The notes: generated by a model from the letters alone, not told the origin. A stretch of 64,000 nt of DNA from Leuconostoc inhae (GCF_019656015.1 NZ_BPKW01000001.1:248001-312000), one strand, 5' to 3'; numbered from the stretch's first letter, positions 54,241 to 64,000 are shown. Numbers and translations are program-made.

Positions 54241-56094
54241 ATGACAGAAATTAACTTAGAACAACTTAAAGAACGACAAAGACATATCCGCAATTTTTCA
54301 ATTGTGGCACATATCGATCATGGGAAATCGACGATTGCAGATCGTATTTTAGAGCAGACACACACAGTAGCTGAGCGTGATATGCAAAATCAATTGCTTG
54401 ACACTATGGACTTAGAGCGTGAACGTGGCATTACAATTAAATTAAACGCAGTCGAAGTGCATTACGATGCAAACGATGGTGAAACCTACATTTTTCATTT
54501 AATCGATACACCAGGACATGTTGATTTCTCTTATGAAGTATCGCGCGCGCTTGCTGCTGCTGAAGGGGCTATATTAGTTGTTGATGCAGCTCAAGGTGTA
54601 GAAGCACAGACACTTGCCAATGTTTATTTGGCATTAGACAATGATCTAGAAATTTTGCCAGTTATCAATAAAATTGATTTGCCTGCTGCTGATGCAGAAA
54701 AAGTTCGTGCAGAAATTGAAGACTTGATTGGTATTGACGCATCGGACGCAGTATTAGCTTCAGCTAAAAAAGGCATAGGCATTCCTGAATTATTAGAAAA
54801 AATTGTGGTTGATTTACCTGCCCCGACAGGCGATCTAACAGCACCATTACGCGCGCTGATTTTTGATTCAGCGTATGATGCCTATCGTGGCGTTGTGGTT
54901 AATATGCGAGTACGTGAAGGCATAGTTAAGCCAGGTGACAAGATTAGAATGATGAATACTGGCGCAGAATATGAAGTCAATGAGGTTGGTGTGATGTCAC
55001 CAAGTGCTCAAAAACGTGATTATTTAATGGCTGGTGATGTCGGTTACTTAACAGCAGCAATCAAAGATATTCATACAACACATTCTGGTGATACAATAAC
55101 TTCTGTTACGAATCCAGCTAGTGAACCATTATCTGGTTATAAACCTATGACACCTATGGTTTATTCTGGACTATATCCATCTGATAATGCTAAGTATAAA
55201 GATTTACGTGATGCACTAGAAAAGTTACAACTTAATGATGCCGCACTAACATTTGAACCTGAAACATCACAAGCCCTAGGATTTGGTTATCGTGTTGGTT
55301 TCCTTGGTTTATTGCACATGGATGTCGTTCAAGAACGTTTGGAACGCGAGTTTGACTTGGATTTGGTAACCACTGCACCTTCTGTTACATATCATGTGAT
55401 GACAAATGATGACGAACTCATTGAAATTGAAAATCCGTCTGAAATGCCTGATGTTTCAAAAATTAAATATATTGAAGAGCCTTATGTTGATGCTCAAATT
55501 ATGGTACCAAATGACTATGTCGGTGCTGTGATGGAACTTGCACAACGCAAACGAGGTGATTTTGATACGATGGAATATTTAGATGAAACACGTGTGAACG
55601 TGAAGTACAAAATTCCTTTATCAGAAATAATTTTTGATTTCTTTGATAAACTAAAATCAAGCACACGAGGGTATGCATCTTTAGATTATGAAATTTTTGG
55701 TTATCGTCAATCTGATCTAGTGAAAATTGATATATTATTAAATTCTGAAAAAGTTGATGCATTAAGCTTTATTGTTCACCGTGATTTTGCTGCAGAACGT
55801 GGCCGTGTTATTACATCAAAACTGAAAGAAATTATTCCACGGCAAAATTTTGAAATTCCAGTACAGGCAGCCATTGGTGCAAAAATTTTGGCGCGTACTA
55901 ATATAAAAGCTTACCGTAAAGACGTGACATCAAAAATCCATACAGGCGATCCAGATCGCCGTGCCAAATTACTAGATAAACAAAAACGTGGTAAAGCGCG
56001 CATGAAGTCAGTTGGTACAGTTGAGGTGCCCCAAGAAGCTTTCATGGCAGTATTAAAAACAGATGATGACACGCAGTACGCACGTGGAAATTAA
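54241..56094 (+). CDS. lepA: elongation factor 4 (LepA)
   Basis: A 617-residue translational GTPase. G1 AHIDHGKST lies near residue 21, G2 ERERGITIK near 58, G3 DTPGH near 84 and G4 NKID near 138. The LepA-type C-terminus is [11 protein letters not shown]-like ([19 protein letters not shown]). It back-translocates stalled ribosomes. The ATG start has no clear Shine-Dalgarno; a TTG five codons upstream is an alternative and likewise lacks one. Confidence 0.96.
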   Translation: MTEINLEQLKERQRHIRNFSIVAHIDHGKSTIADRILEQTHTVAERDMQNQLLDTMDLERERGITIKLNAVEVHYDANDGETYIFHLIDTPGHVDFSYEVSRALAAAEGAILVVDAAQGVEAQTLANVYLALDNDLEILPVINKIDLPAADAEKVRAEIEDLIGIDASDAVLASAKKGIGIPELLEKIVVDLPAPTGDLTAPLRALIFDSAYDAYRGVVVNMRVREGIVKPGDKIRMMNTGAEYEVNEVGVMSPSAQKRDYLMAGDVGYLTAAIKDIHTTHSGDTITSVTNPASEPLSGYKPMTPMVYSGLYPSDNAKYKDLRDALEKLQLNDAALTFEPETSQALGFGYRVGFLGLLHMDVVQERLEREFDLDLVTTAPSVTYHVMTNDDELIEIENPSEMPDVSKIKYIEEPYVDAQIMVPNDYVGAVMELAQRKRGDFDTMEYLDETRVNVKYKIPLSEIIFDFFDKLKSSTRGYASLDYEIFGYRQSDLVKIDILLNSEKVDALSFIVHRDFAAERGRVITSKLKEIIPRQNFEIPVQAAIGAKILARTNIKAYRKDVTSKIHTGDPDRRAKLLDKQKRGKARMKSVGTVEVPQEAFMAVLKTDDDTQYARGN

Positions 56095-56203
56095 TCCTAT
56101 CCCGTGATTTAAATGAACTGTTTTCAAGCAGCGTAATGAAATTAATTCATGTCAAAAGCAATGTTGAAAACAGTATTTTAAGATACACTATAAGGAGACG
56201 AGT

Positions 56204-57274
56204 ATGTCATTATTTGAAAAAATAAAAAAATATTGGCCATTTGGCGGTCATAAAATGCGTGCCATTGGTTTCGAACACGCCCTAACGATTGACCAGCCAA
56301 ATGTTTTTATTGAAAAAAATATTTTGCAACCTACACCTGATAATTATGAGTTATTAGTCAAAGTTTTTGCCAGTGCTATTAATCCTGTTGATACAAAAAT
56401 GCGTCATACGTATAAAGAAGATGGGCAATTTCGTATTCTTGGATTTGACGCGACTGGTGAAGTAGTTGCGGTGGGTAAAGACGTTTCAAAATTTGAAATT
56501 GGTGATTTAGTATATTATGCAGGTGTGCAAATAAACCAAGGTGCTAATGCGCAATATCAAGTCGTCAATGAATCGCTTGTAGGATATGCCCCAGTTAAGC
56601 TAAGTGTAGCCGAAACTGCTGCGATGCCTTTAACAGCAATTACTGCAGTTGAAATTCTACAATCTTTTAGTTTAGAGGTAACTGAAAATGCGGGAATTGG
56701 TAAAAGTATTTTTATTTTAAATGGTGCTGGTGGTGTTGGGTCAACTTTAATTCAATTAGCAAAATATTTAGGCTTAACAGTCATTACAACGGCATCACGT
56801 CCAGAATCTGTCACATGGGTAAAATCTCTTGGTGCCGATTATATTTTAGATTATCATCAAGATTTACATGAACAGTTAGTTCAAATAAAATATGAAAAAG
56901 TCGACTATATTGCTATGTTACAAGACACCAATAAATACTGGGCACTAGCATTAGCCGCCATTAAACCATTCGGTCGCATTGCGTCGATTGTGGAAACTAG
57001 TGGGCCAGTTGATATTGGTCCACTAAAAAATATTGGTGCGCAGTTCAACTGGGTATTTATGTTTGCAAAGGGTAATTACGGCGTTAACATGTCTAGTCAA
57101 GGTGATGCATTAAACAAAATAGCTGAATTATTAGACAATAATGTGATTCAATCCACACTCACTAAAACTTATAAAGGGCTTAACGTAGACAATATTAAAC
57201 AAGCTACTCAGGATGTTGAAAGTGGGCATATGATGGGAAAAGTTGTTATTTTACATGATGAGGAATCACTATGA
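56204..57274 (+). CDS. zinc-type alcohol dehydrogenase-like quinone oxidoreductase (MDR family)
   Basis: The 356-residue MDR protein has the GroES-like domain (SAINPVDTKMR, ILGFDATGEVVAVGKDV) and a Rossmann fold with NGAGGVGSTLIQLAKYLG near residue 172 and TTASRPESV behind it. The catalytic zinc cysteine and histidine are missing, so it belongs with zinc-free quinone reductase-like enzymes that use NAD(P)H. The N-terminus (SLFEKIKKYWPFGGHK) is an extra 17 residues before the conserved MRAIG; AAGGAG supports this start. It overlaps prmA by 4 nt. Confidence 0.88.
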   Translation: MSLFEKIKKYWPFGGHKMRAIGFEHALTIDQPNVFIEKNILQPTPDNYELLVKVFASAINPVDTKMRHTYKEDGQFRILGFDATGEVVAVGKDVSKFEIGDLVYYAGVQINQGANAQYQVVNESLVGYAPVKLSVAETAAMPLTAITAVEILQSFSLEVTENAGIGKSIFILNGAGGVGSTLIQLAKYLGLTVITTASRPESVTWVKSLGADYILDYHQDLHEQLVQIKYEKVDYIAMLQDTNKYWALALAAIKPFGRIASIVETSGPVDIGPLKNIGAQFNWVFMFAKGNYGVNMSSQGDALNKIAELLDNNVIQSTLTKTYKGLNVDNIKQATQDVESGHMMGKVVILHDEESL

Positions 57275-58146
57275 ATTGGCAAGCGGTAAGAGTTGATACT
57301 AATAGTGAGGCAGTTGAGGTCGTATGTGACCTATTAATATCTGTTGGTGCTGATGGCGTTCAAATTGATGAAACAAATGGGATATCAGTCATTGCTTATT
57401 ATGAAAACAATGACCAATTACCAAATATCCTTTCTACAATCAAATCACGACTTAAATTATTACCAAAAGTATCAGTAGACCCATCACCGGCAACGATAAA
57501 TTTGAGCGATGTATCTCAGTCAGATTGGGAAAATAACTGGAAAAAATATTATCATACTCAGCGAATTACGCGACATTTGACAGTCGTACCATCCTGGGAA
57601 ACATTTAAGCCACAACAGTCAGACGAGATGCCAATTATTATGGATCCGCAATTAACCTTTGGCACAGGAACTCATGAGACAACACGACTTATGATGCAAG
57701 CATTGGAAGCAGTTGTGCGTGGTGGTGAATCAATGATTGATGTTGGGACAGGCTCTGGTGTTTTAGCGGTTGCAGCGAAACTGTTAGGTGTTAGCTCTGT
57801 TTTGGCGACAGATATTGATGATATATCTGTAAAAGTTGCGAAAGAAAACTTGATGTTAAATCCGATTGCGGCAGATATAAAAGTTGTGACAAGTGATTTA
57901 CTATTAAATGTTGATACACAACCAGTTGATTTGATTGTGGCAAATATTTTGGCAGATGTTATTGAAAGACTAATTCCACAGACGCGTTCTCGTTTAAAAC
58001 CAAAAGGTTATTTTTTAGTGTCGGGTATTTATGATGCTATTGCACCGCATATTGAAGAACAATTACGTACTAATGGATATGACATTATTCAAAAATCCCA
58101 AATGGGTAAGTGGCATAGTTATATTACACAAATTAAGGAAAAATAA
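57271..58146 (+). CDS. prmA: ribosomal protein L11 methyltransferase
   Basis: The 291-residue protein has the substrate-recognition domain, then MDPQLTFGTGTHETTRLMMQALE near residue 127, the SAM motif IDVGTGSGVLAVAA near 158 and VANILADVI near 226. It trimethylates L11. The start overlaps the dehydrogenase stop (ATGA); rsmE follows after 2 nt, the usual order. Confidence 0.96.
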   Translation: MNWQAVRVDTNSEAVEVVCDLLISVGADGVQIDETNGISVIAYYENNDQLPNILSTIKSRLKLLPKVSVDPSPATINLSDVSQSDWENNWKKYYHTQRITRHLTVVPSWETFKPQQSDEMPIIMDPQLTFGTGTHETTRLMMQALEAVVRGGESMIDVGTGSGVLAVAAKLLGVSSVLATDIDDISVKVAKENLMLNPIAADIKVVTSDLLLNVDTQPVDLIVANILADVIERLIPQTRSRLKPKGYFLVSGIYDAIAPHIEEQLRTNGYDIIQKSQMGKWHSYITQIKEK

Positions 58147-58148
58147 TC

Positions 58149-58892
58149 ATGCAACGCTACTTTTTGAAAAGTTTAATTAAAAGTGACCATATAACGTTGA
58201 CGAGAGATCAAGATGTTTTTAATCATTTTGGCAAAGTATTGCGTGCAAGGGTCGGTTCACAAGCAGAATTTGTTAGTGCTGATTTGAAAGTTGTCATTGG
58301 TGAAGTTATAGCTATTGATGAAACGAAAATCACATTAACAATTAAGAAACGACTAGAAACTAATGTTGAATTACCAATAGATGTCACAATTATTGTATCA
58401 CCACTCAAAAATGATCGTTCCGAGTGGCTTGTACAAAAGGCAACTGAGTTGGGTGTAAATCGAATTATATTTGTGGAAATGTCACGTACTGTGGTTGACT
58501 GGAAAAAGCAGCAAGCTAAAAAGGCGGTGCGATTACAAAAAATTGCGCAAGCTGCTGCTGAACAGTCACATCGGTTATTAATTCCAGAAATTAAATTTTT
58601 AACTTGGCAAAATGTGCTTGATTTACCAAAACAAATTGGTTTGGTAGCTTGGGAAGAGTCTGCTCGTACTGGTGAAATTTCAACCTTGGTTAAATCAATT
58701 AATGAGATGCCTATAAATACAGATGTGAATCTTATTTTTGGTCCAGAGGGTGGGTTGACAAGTTTAGAAATTGAAGAGCTGGTTCATTATGACTATCAGC
58801 CAGCTGGATTAGGACCAAGAATTTTACGGGCAGAAACAGCGCCTTTATATGCACTGTCAGCCATTAGTGTCTTGCGTGAGTTAAATGAATAG
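58149..58892 (+). CDS. rsmE: 16S rRNA (uracil-1498-N3)-methyltransferase
   Basis: The 247-residue SPOUT methyltransferase has HFGKVLRARVGSQ near residue 25, WLVQKATELGVNRIIF near 94, AAAEQSHRLLIPEI near 135 and the knot motif FGPEGGLTSLE near 196 with GLGPRILRAETA near 217. It methylates U1498 in 16S rRNA. Confidence 0.96.
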   Translation: MQRYFLKSLIKSDHITLTRDQDVFNHFGKVLRARVGSQAEFVSADLKVVIGEVIAIDETKITLTIKKRLETNVELPIDVTIIVSPLKNDRSEWLVQKATELGVNRIIFVEMSRTVVDWKKQQAKKAVRLQKIAQAAAEQSHRLLIPEIKFLTWQNVLDLPKQIGLVAWEESARTGEISTLVKSINEMPINTDVNLIFGPEGGLTSLEIEELVHYDYQPAGLGPRILRAETAPLYALSAISVLRELNE

Positions 58893-58949
58893 TTTATAAT
58901 AAATATTACATAATTAAGCATTGTTTTTTTAATTAAAAGGTGGTCAAAT

Positions 58950-59387
58950 ATGAAAAAAGCATTTAACAAATTTTACGGTTATCAGTGGTTGATTGCAATT
59001 TTATTGGGCTTTGTTTTACCTCTTCTAGCGAAACAATTGGGCTTTCGTGAAATTCATCAAGTCATTTGGTTGTATCTTGTTATTAATGGCAGTTTCACAT
59101 TATATGGTGGTTATGCTATTCGAAAACATGGCTACTCACCATTGCTAATTTTACTTGTACCAGCGATTTTTTCTGGTGTTTCAACATTTTGGTTAAACAT
59201 TGTGGCTACGCAATATGGCTTCTATTTTAGTTTGCTCTATATTGTGCTTAGTTTATTTACATTTTTTGGTGATACACGTGATGACCCTGATGAAAATCTT
59301 ATTCCAGTGGAGAATGGTTTTCAGGGGCTGACTTCTGCTACTGAAAAGGATTATTCACTACCGGTTGATGGTGGGTTCAAGTCTTAA
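58950..59387 (+). CDS. four-helix membrane protein of unknown function
   Basis: The 145-residue protein has four predicted membrane helices (about residues 12-28, 38-56, 63-80, 84-105). An acidic cytoplasmic tail follows (DTRDDPDENLIPVENGFQ) and a repeat-like motif: PVENGFQ and PVDGGFK. I recognise no family with certainty; similar small proteins follow rsmE in other lactobacilli. AAAGGTGG site before the ATG. Confidence 0.75.
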   Translation: MKKAFNKFYGYQWLIAILLGFVLPLLAKQLGFREIHQVIWLYLVINGSFTLYGGYAIRKHGYSPLLILLVPAIFSGVSTFWLNIVATQYGFYFSLLYIVLSLFTFFGDTRDDPDENLIPVENGFQGLTSATEKDYSLPVDGGFKS

Positions 59388-59429
59388 ATGAGCGGTCTAC
59401 TTTTACCAAATAGATTGTCAGTATTGTGG

Positions 59430-59454
59430 AAAAGCGCGAAATTTCGCGCTTTTT
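59430..59454 (+). terminator. terminator after the rsmE unit
   Basis: A perfect self-complementary stem AAAAGCGCGAAA/TTTCGCGCTTTT followed by TCT; short loop, usable in both directions. Confidence 0.8.
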
Positions 59455-59483
59455 CTGGTATAGTTATATAAGGTATTTTACCG

Positions 59484-59503
59484 ATATGTTCGTATAAACA
59501 TAT
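59484..59503. repeat. short inverted repeat before the ABC-F gene
   Basis: ATATGTT (59484-59490) / AACATAT (59497-59503) with a 6-nt spacer, 18 nt before the start codon. It differs from the LexA box in the order of half-sites. Confidence 0.45.
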
Positions 59504-59521
59504 TTAATTGGAGGAAAAAAA

Positions 59522-61144
59522 TTGATCACAGTATCAGAAATGAGTTTCAGCTTTGCTGGACCTAAATTATATCAGGATGTTTCTTTAAAGTTGATACCAG
59601 GAAATACGTATGGCATTATTGGTGCCAATGGTGCCGGAAAATCGACGTTTTTAAAATTATTGCAAGGTGAACTATTACCAACTGAAGGTACAATTACTAT
59701 TGGTGATGGGGAGCGATTATCATCATTACAGCAAGACCATTTTGCTTTTGATGATTTTACAGTACTAGATACTGTTGTTCAAGGGCATAAAAGATTATAT
59801 GAAGTTAAAACTGAAATGGATGCCATCTACGCCAAGCCTGATTTCAATGATGAAGATGGTGTTCGCGTTGCCGATTTAGGCGCAGAATTTGAAGAACTTG
59901 ATGGTTGGAACGCTGAAGTTGAAGCTGGACAGTTATTAAGTAAATTGGGTATTTCGGATACAATGCACAATACTTCAATGGGAGAATTAACAGAAAACGA
60001 CAAAGTTAAAGTTTTGTTAGCACAAGCGTTATTTGGTAATCCCGATATTTTGGTATTAGATGAACCAACAAACGGTTTAGATGTTCAAACGATTAATTGG
60101 TTAGAAGATTTCTTAGCGGATTTTCCTAACCTAGTAATTGTTGTATCGCATGATCGTCATTTTTTGAATGCGGTGTCGACAAATATTTTGGATGTTGATT
60201 TTGGTAAAATTACACCATTCGTTGGTAATTATGATTTTTGGCGCGAATCTTCAGAATTAGCGCAACGTTTAGCCTCGCAACAGAACTCTAAAAAAGAAGA
60301 ACAAATTAAACAATTACAAGAATTCGTTGCACGTTTTTCAGCGAACGCGTCAAAGTCTAAGCAAGCTACAGCACGTAAAAAGCAATTAGATAAAATTACA
60401 CTTGATGACATTAAACCTTCATCACGTAAGTACCCGTTTATTAATTTTCCGCTTAACCGTGAAATGGGAAATGACATGATTCGCTTGGAAAATATTTCCA
60501 AAACAATCGATGGCGAAAAAGTGTTAGATAATATTTCGTTTATTGGTCGCCCTGGTGATAAAATTGCTATTCTATCACGTTCTGATTTGGCAACGACAAC
60601 ATTAATGCAAATTATTGCTGGGACAATGGTACCTGATACAGGTACTGTTAATTGGGGTGTGACAACAACACAATCATACATTGCGAAAGATTTAAATGAT
60701 AACTTTGAAAATCAAGATGTAACTATTTTAGATTGGTTACGCGATTTTGCAGAGGAAGAACAAAAAGATAATACAAGTCTTCGTGGTATGCTGGGACAAT
60801 TATTATTCCGTGGTGATGATTCACTTAAGGCAATTAAAGTTTTATCGGGTGGTGAAAAAGTACGTATAACACTGGCTAAAATGATGTTACTTAAAGCCAA
60901 TGTTTTATTAATGGATGATCCAACAAATCATTTAGATTTGGAATCTATTCAATCTTTAAATGATGCTGTTGTTAATTTTAAGGGTGGGATCATTATGACT
61001 TCGCATGATCATGAATTCTTAGCAACAACGGCAAATCATGTTATCGAGGTCTCTGCCAAAGGTATTGTTGATCGTGTGGATACATCTTATGATGAATTTA
61101 TTTCAACTGAAAGCACACAAGAAAAGGTTGAGGCGCTTTACTAA
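59522..61144 (+). CDS. ABC-F family ATPase, YbiT-like, with one degenerate ATP site
   Basis: The 540-residue protein has two nucleotide-binding domains and no membrane part. Domain 1 has Walker A GANGAGKST near residue 35 and Walker B VLDEPTNGLD, but its signature reads GELTEND. Domain 2 has Walker A replaced by SRSDLATTT near 353, a normal LSGGEKVR and Walker B LMDDPTNHLD. A charged linker joins them (QQNSKKEEQIKQLQ). ABC-F proteins act on the ribosome. The start is TTG behind GGAGG. Antibiotic resistance is not implied by this subfamily. Confidence 0.9.
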   Translation: MITVSEMSFSFAGPKLYQDVSLKLIPGNTYGIIGANGAGKSTFLKLLQGELLPTEGTITIGDGERLSSLQQDHFAFDDFTVLDTVVQGHKRLYEVKTEMDAIYAKPDFNDEDGVRVADLGAEFEELDGWNAEVEAGQLLSKLGISDTMHNTSMGELTENDKVKVLLAQALFGNPDILVLDEPTNGLDVQTINWLEDFLADFPNLVIVVSHDRHFLNAVSTNILDVDFGKITPFVGNYDFWRESSELAQRLASQQNSKKEEQIKQLQEFVARFSANASKSKQATARKKQLDKITLDDIKPSSRKYPFINFPLNREMGNDMIRLENISKTIDGEKVLDNISFIGRPGDKIAILSRSDLATTTLMQIIAGTMVPDTGTVNWGVTTTQSYIAKDLNDNFENQDVTILDWLRDFAEEEQKDNTSLRGMLGQLLFRGDDSLKAIKVLSGGEKVRITLAKMMLLKANVLLMDDPTNHLDLESIQSLNDAVVNFKGGIIMTSHDHEFLATTANHVIEVSAKGIVDRVDTSYDEFISTESTQEKVEALY

Positions 61145-61155
61145 TAATGCGATAC

Positions 61156-61180
61156 AAAAAGCGTCTAGTGGCGCTTTTTT
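61156..61180 (+). terminator. terminator of the ABC-F gene
   Basis: AAAAAGCG / CGCTTTTTT hairpin with T-run 13 nt after the stop codon. Confidence 0.85.
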
Positions 61181-61183
61181 GCA

Positions 61184-61192
61184 TGGTATAAT
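61184..61192 (+). promoter_or_regulatory. extended -10 promoter of mvaS
   Basis: TGGTATAAT 19 nt before the ATG, immediately behind the preceding terminator; AGAGGAA serves as ribosome binding site. Confidence 0.65.
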
Positions 61193-61211
61193 AATTTCAG
61201 AGGAATTATAA

Positions 61212-62372
61212 ATGACAATAGGTATTGATAAAATAGCATTTTACACGCCAAATTATGTGTTAGATCTTATCACATTAGCAAAAGCACGTGGTGATGAACC
61301 AGATAAATATACAATAGGTATTGGTCAGAATCGACAGACTGTTGTGCCTAACTTTGAAGATGTCGTTACAATGGGTGCTAATGCAGCGATAAAAATAATA
61401 ACGGATGATGACCGTGAAAAAATAGATCTTATTATTTTTGCGACAGAATCTGGTATCGATAATTCAAAATCAAGCGCGCTTTATATGCAAAAGTTACTGG
61501 AATTATCAGAATTTGTGCGTACTATTGAATTAAAACAAGCCTGTTACGCCGGTACTTATGGCTTGATGCAGGCACGTGATTACGTTGCAATGCATCCTGG
61601 AAAACGAGTATTGGTTGTTGCATCAGATATTGCCCGTTATGGTTTATCAACACCAGGCGAAGTAACACAGGGCGCTGGTGCGATTGCGATGATAGTGTCA
61701 GAGACACCTAAAATTATTAGCATTAATACTGATTCTGTTTATATGAGTCGCAACGTTTCTGATTTTTGGCGCCCAACTGATCGCCAAGAGGCACTTGTTG
61801 ACGGACACTTATCAACCGATATTTATAAAGAAATGTTTTTGACATTATGGCAACGATACCAGTTAAAAACAAAGCATCAATTAAATGATTTTGCAGGATT
61901 TGCGTTTCATCTACCCTATACAAAAATGGGAAAGAAAGCACTTGATCAAATCATAAATGAAGCAACACCAGCACATCAGCAGAAATTAACACGTAATTTG
62001 AAAGCCAGTCAAAAATTTAATCGAGAAGTTGGTAATCTTTACACCGGTTCGGTTTATTTGAGTCTCTTGTCACTACTAAGTTACGCTACTGATTTAAAAT
62101 CTGGTGATAAATTAGCTATTTTTAGTTATGGGTCAGGTGCAGAGGCTGAACTTTATTCTGTGACGCTTCAACAGGGTTTTGAAAATTATGTCCCGGCTAA
62201 AATGACACAAGCATTGCTGTCAAAACGACAACTTGTATCTGTCGATCAGTATGAAGCTATGTTTAAATCGCAATTGTATGATTCTCATATCAATGTCAGT
62301 TCAGATGCTGTTAAAAGTGGCAAATTATTCCAATTTTTAGGCTGGCATGATGGTGAACGTGTATATAGTTGA
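61212..62372 (+). CDS. mvaS: hydroxymethylglutaryl-CoA synthase
   Basis: The 386-residue thiolase-fold protein has the catalytic Glu in FATESGID near residue 80, the nucleophilic Cys in ELKQACYAGTYGL near 112 and the His in FAFHLPYTKMGKKAL near 233. It makes HMG-CoA from acetyl-CoA and acetoacetyl-CoA for the mevalonate route to isoprenoids, which lactic acid bacteria use. Confidence 0.96.
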   Translation: MTIGIDKIAFYTPNYVLDLITLAKARGDEPDKYTIGIGQNRQTVVPNFEDVVTMGANAAIKIITDDDREKIDLIIFATESGIDNSKSSALYMQKLLELSEFVRTIELKQACYAGTYGLMQARDYVAMHPGKRVLVVASDIARYGLSTPGEVTQGAGAIAMIVSETPKIISINTDSVYMSRNVSDFWRPTDRQEALVDGHLSTDIYKEMFLTLWQRYQLKTKHQLNDFAGFAFHLPYTKMGKKALDQIINEATPAHQQKLTRNLKASQKFNREVGNLYTGSVYLSLLSLLSYATDLKSGDKLAIFSYGSGAEAELYSVTLQQGFENYVPAKMTQALLSKRQLVSVDQYEAMFKSQLYDSHINVSSDAVKSGKLFQFLGWHDGERVYS

Positions 62373-62444
62373 ACATTTTAAAAATATGGCATTGAACAAA
62401 TAAATACTGTATAATTATTTAAATAACTTTTAAAGAGGAAAAAA

Positions 62445-62717
62445 ATGGCTAAAGCAGTTGTAACAGTGATAGGAAAAGATAAACCCGGAATTATAGCCGG
62501 CGTTTCTAAAACATTATCGGACCATAACATTAATATTTTAGACGTGTCACAGACAATTATGTCTGATATTTTCACAATGAGTATGCTAGTTAATTTAGCA
62601 CTACTTGATGAAGAATTTAATAAACTTCAAGATGATTTAAATCTACTGGGCAAGCAGCTAACTGTTGAAATTCATACACAACGAGAAGAAATTTTTGATG
62701 CAATGAGTCGTGTTTGA
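62445..62717 (+). CDS. ACT-domain protein (UPF0237)
   Basis: The 90-residue protein consists of one ACT domain (AVVTVIGKDKPGIIAGVSKTLSDHNINILDVSQTIM) plus a short extension with a beta strand and helix. Related to the regulatory ACT proteins of the GcvR type, it presumably binds a small ligand. It is followed 54 nt later by UPF0210, a conserved pair; function unknown. GAGGAAAA site before the ATG. Confidence 0.93.
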   Translation: MAKAVVTVIGKDKPGIIAGVSKTLSDHNINILDVSQTIMSDIFTMSMLVNLALLDEEFNKLQDDLNLLGKQLTVEIHTQREEIFDAMSRV

Positions 62718-62771
62718 TTAATATCAAGAATCATAGCAGCCTAGTTACACAAACAAAAATTGGGAGAAATT

Positions 62772-64000
62772 ATGGAAACCACTCAAATCACTGAAACCAT
62801 TAATATGGTCGCAGAAGAGCATTTAGACATTCGAACTGTTACAATGGGTATTTCTTTGCTCGATACCATAGCTGGCACACCACAAGAAACTGCAAAAAAT
62901 ATCTATCAAAAAATTACAACTTATGCAAAAAATCTGGTGAAAGTAACACAGCAAATTGAGCGTGAATTTGGTATTCCGATTGCAAACAAACGTATTAGTG
63001 TCACGCCGATTGCTTTGATTGCTGGGAAAGCAACGCCTGATGAAATGTTGTATTACGCGCATGCTTTAGATGACGCTGCTAAGGCTGTGGGAGTGGATTT
63101 TATTGGTGGCTATTCCGCATTAGTTCAAAAAGGATTTGCCAATGGTGATCTTGCTTTGATTAAGTCATTGCCACGCGTATTAACAGAAACAGATTTGGTT
63201 ATGTCAAGTGTTAATATTGGGTCGACAAAGGCTGGCATTAACTTAGATGCTATCAAACTAATGGGTGAGACAATTAAAGCGATAACTAATAAGTCAGATA
63301 CTGCGAACGCAAAAATGGTTGTTTTTGCTAATGCGGTAGAAGATAACCCATTCATGGCTGGTGCGTTTCATGGTGTGAGTGAAGCTGACGTTGTTATTAA
63401 TGTTGGTGTTTCTGGACCTGGTGTTGTGAAACGCGCCATTGAAAAGGTTAAGGGCGAATCAATCCAGGTTGTTGCTGAAACCGTTAAGAAAACAGCATTT
63501 AAAATTACACGTGTTGGCCAAATGGTTGGTGCATTAGCTGCTGAACGTTTGGGCGTGGAATTTGGGATAGTTGATTTGAGTTTAGCGCCTACACCAGCGC
63601 GTGGTGATTCAGTTGCGGAAGTATTGGAAGAAATTGGCCTTGAAATGGTTGGCACACATGGCACAACAGCAGCATTAATGTTACTAAATGATGCTGTTAA
63701 AAAAGGTGGTGTCATGGCATCACAACGTGTTGGTGGGCTATCTGGTGCCTTTATTCCTGTCTCTGAAGATGCTGGTATGATTGATGCTGTTAAGGCAGGG
63801 GTACTATCGTTAGCAAAACTTGAAGCAATGACAGCTGTGTGTTCCGTTGGGTTAGATATGATTGCCATTCCTGGTGAAACTGATGCAACAACTATTGCGG
63901 CAATGATCGCTGACGAAGCGGCAATTGGTGTACAAAATAATAAAACAACAGCTGTACGAATTTTACCAACTAATGGCGCTAAAGTTGGTGATATGATTGA
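62772..64000 (+). CDS. UPF0210 (DUF711) protein, 3' end outside the window
   Basis: The visible 409 codons start [29 protein letters not shown] and include [15 protein letters not shown] near residue 110, [15 protein letters not shown] near 215, [18 protein letters not shown] near 270 and [17 protein letters not shown] near 322. This is the UPF0210 family, related in part to pyruvate formate-lyase-like folds; function unknown. GGGAGA before the ATG. It is partnered with the preceding ACT protein, which may regulate it. The family is usually about 450 residues, so only the last part is missing. Confidence 0.92.
   Translation, partial: METTQITETINMVAEEHLDIRTVTMGISLLDTIAGTPQETAKNIYQKITTYAKNLVKVTQQIEREFGIPIANKRISVTPIALIAGKATPDEMLYYAHALDDAAKAVGVDFIGGYSALVQKGFANGDLALIKSLPRVLTETDLVMSSVNIGSTKAGINLDAIKLMGETIKAITNKSDTANAKMVVFANAVEDNPFMAGAFHGVSEADVVINVGVSGPGVVKRAIEKVKGESIQVVAETVKKTAFKITRVGQMVGALAAERLGVEFGIVDLSLAPTPARGDSVAEVLEEIGLEMVGTHGTTAALMLLNDAVKKGGVMASQRVGGLSGAFIPVSEDAGMIDAVKAGVLSLAKLEAMTAVCSVGLDMIAIPGETDATTIAAMIADEAAIGVQNNKTTAVRILPTNGAKVGDMI

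Noticed and set aside
59484-59503. A LexA box upstream of the ABC-F gene.
   Set aside because: The half-sites are in the opposite order (ATATGTT..AACATAT) with a 6-nt spacer, unlike CGAACNNNNGTTCG.
59522-61144. An antibiotic-resistance ABC-F protein.
   Set aside because: Sequence features match the housekeeping YbiT-like subfamily; there is no long antibiotic-resistance interdomain arm that I can identify.
1-64000. Mobile elements, prophage or CRISPR arrays.
   Set aside because: No transposase, integrase, phage structural gene, attachment-site duplication or regularly spaced repeats were seen.

Overview
The window is a contiguous stretch of low-GC Firmicutes chromosome. It most resembles a heterofermentative lactic acid bacterium of the Leuconostoc group. 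That rests on the gene set and order (hit/ecsAB/prsA, a PyrR-type pyr operon, lysine-type MurE, mevalonate-pathway mvaS, 6-phosphogluconolactonase, lexA/yneF/plsC, rpsB-tsf-pyrH-frr) and on AT-rich codon use. The genus is inferred from gene resemblance; no 16S gene is present. I see no prophage, insertion sequence or CRISPR array. Most genes are housekeeping, and the interest lies mainly in regulation.

Layout. 1-5000: a partial lactonase, then yhaO-yhaN-yhaM behind a LexA box. 5000-10400: prsA, a small coiled-coil gene and hit on the minus strand, diverging from ecsAB, followed by trmB, a MepB-like gene and a Gdx/SugE-type exporter. 10600-16700: tRNA-Arg, a secreted unknown plus TetR pair, rplU-rpmA with an L21 leader, an M24 aminopeptidase, yunD- and yutD-like genes, and tRNA-Glu. 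16770-19340 (minus): a putative branched-chain amino acid unit, with a promoter, a leader peptide rich in Ile/Val codons, alternative hairpins, a terminator, a PTS_EIIC_2-type membrane protein and ilvE. 19400-28550: hydroxyacid dehydrogenase, glycerophosphodiesterase, folC, dus, murE, an RHH-protein/SPFH-protein pair behind a large palindrome, coaBC and a DUF2187-like gene. 28520-34140: arginine T-box, argS, argR, PBP1A, a YlbF/YheA protein and lepB. 34180-43120: PyrR attenuator and pyrB-pyrC-carA-carB-pyrD-pyrF-pyrE. 43160-49340: lexA, yneF-like, plsC, trmN6-like, GIY-YIG, rpsB, tsf, pyrH, frr. 49456-53975: a compact glycine T-box, then a SatD-family gene pair with its own inverted-repeat promoter, then glyQS. 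54240-64000: lepA, a quinone reductase-like gene, prmA, rsmE, a membrane protein, an ABC-F ATPase, mvaS, an ACT protein and a UPF0210 gene cut by the window end.

How the parts work together. Several units couple amino-acid or nucleotide supply to transcription: the arginine and glycine T-boxes, the PyrR attenuator, the L21 leader and the ribosome-coupled Ile/Val attenuator. LexA is encoded here and has candidate boxes at its own promoter and at yhaO. At least four genes (ecsA, murE, the DUF2187-like gene, satD) have a -10 hexamer 6-7 nt before the ATG and no Shine-Dalgarno sequence, which predicts leaderless mRNAs.

Best candidate for an undescribed system: the attenuator at 19091-19335 controlling a membrane protein annotated by family as a PTS sugar permease, with a branched-chain aminotransferase directly downstream. 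The regulation argues that this permease-like protein handles branched-chain amino acids or related compounds.
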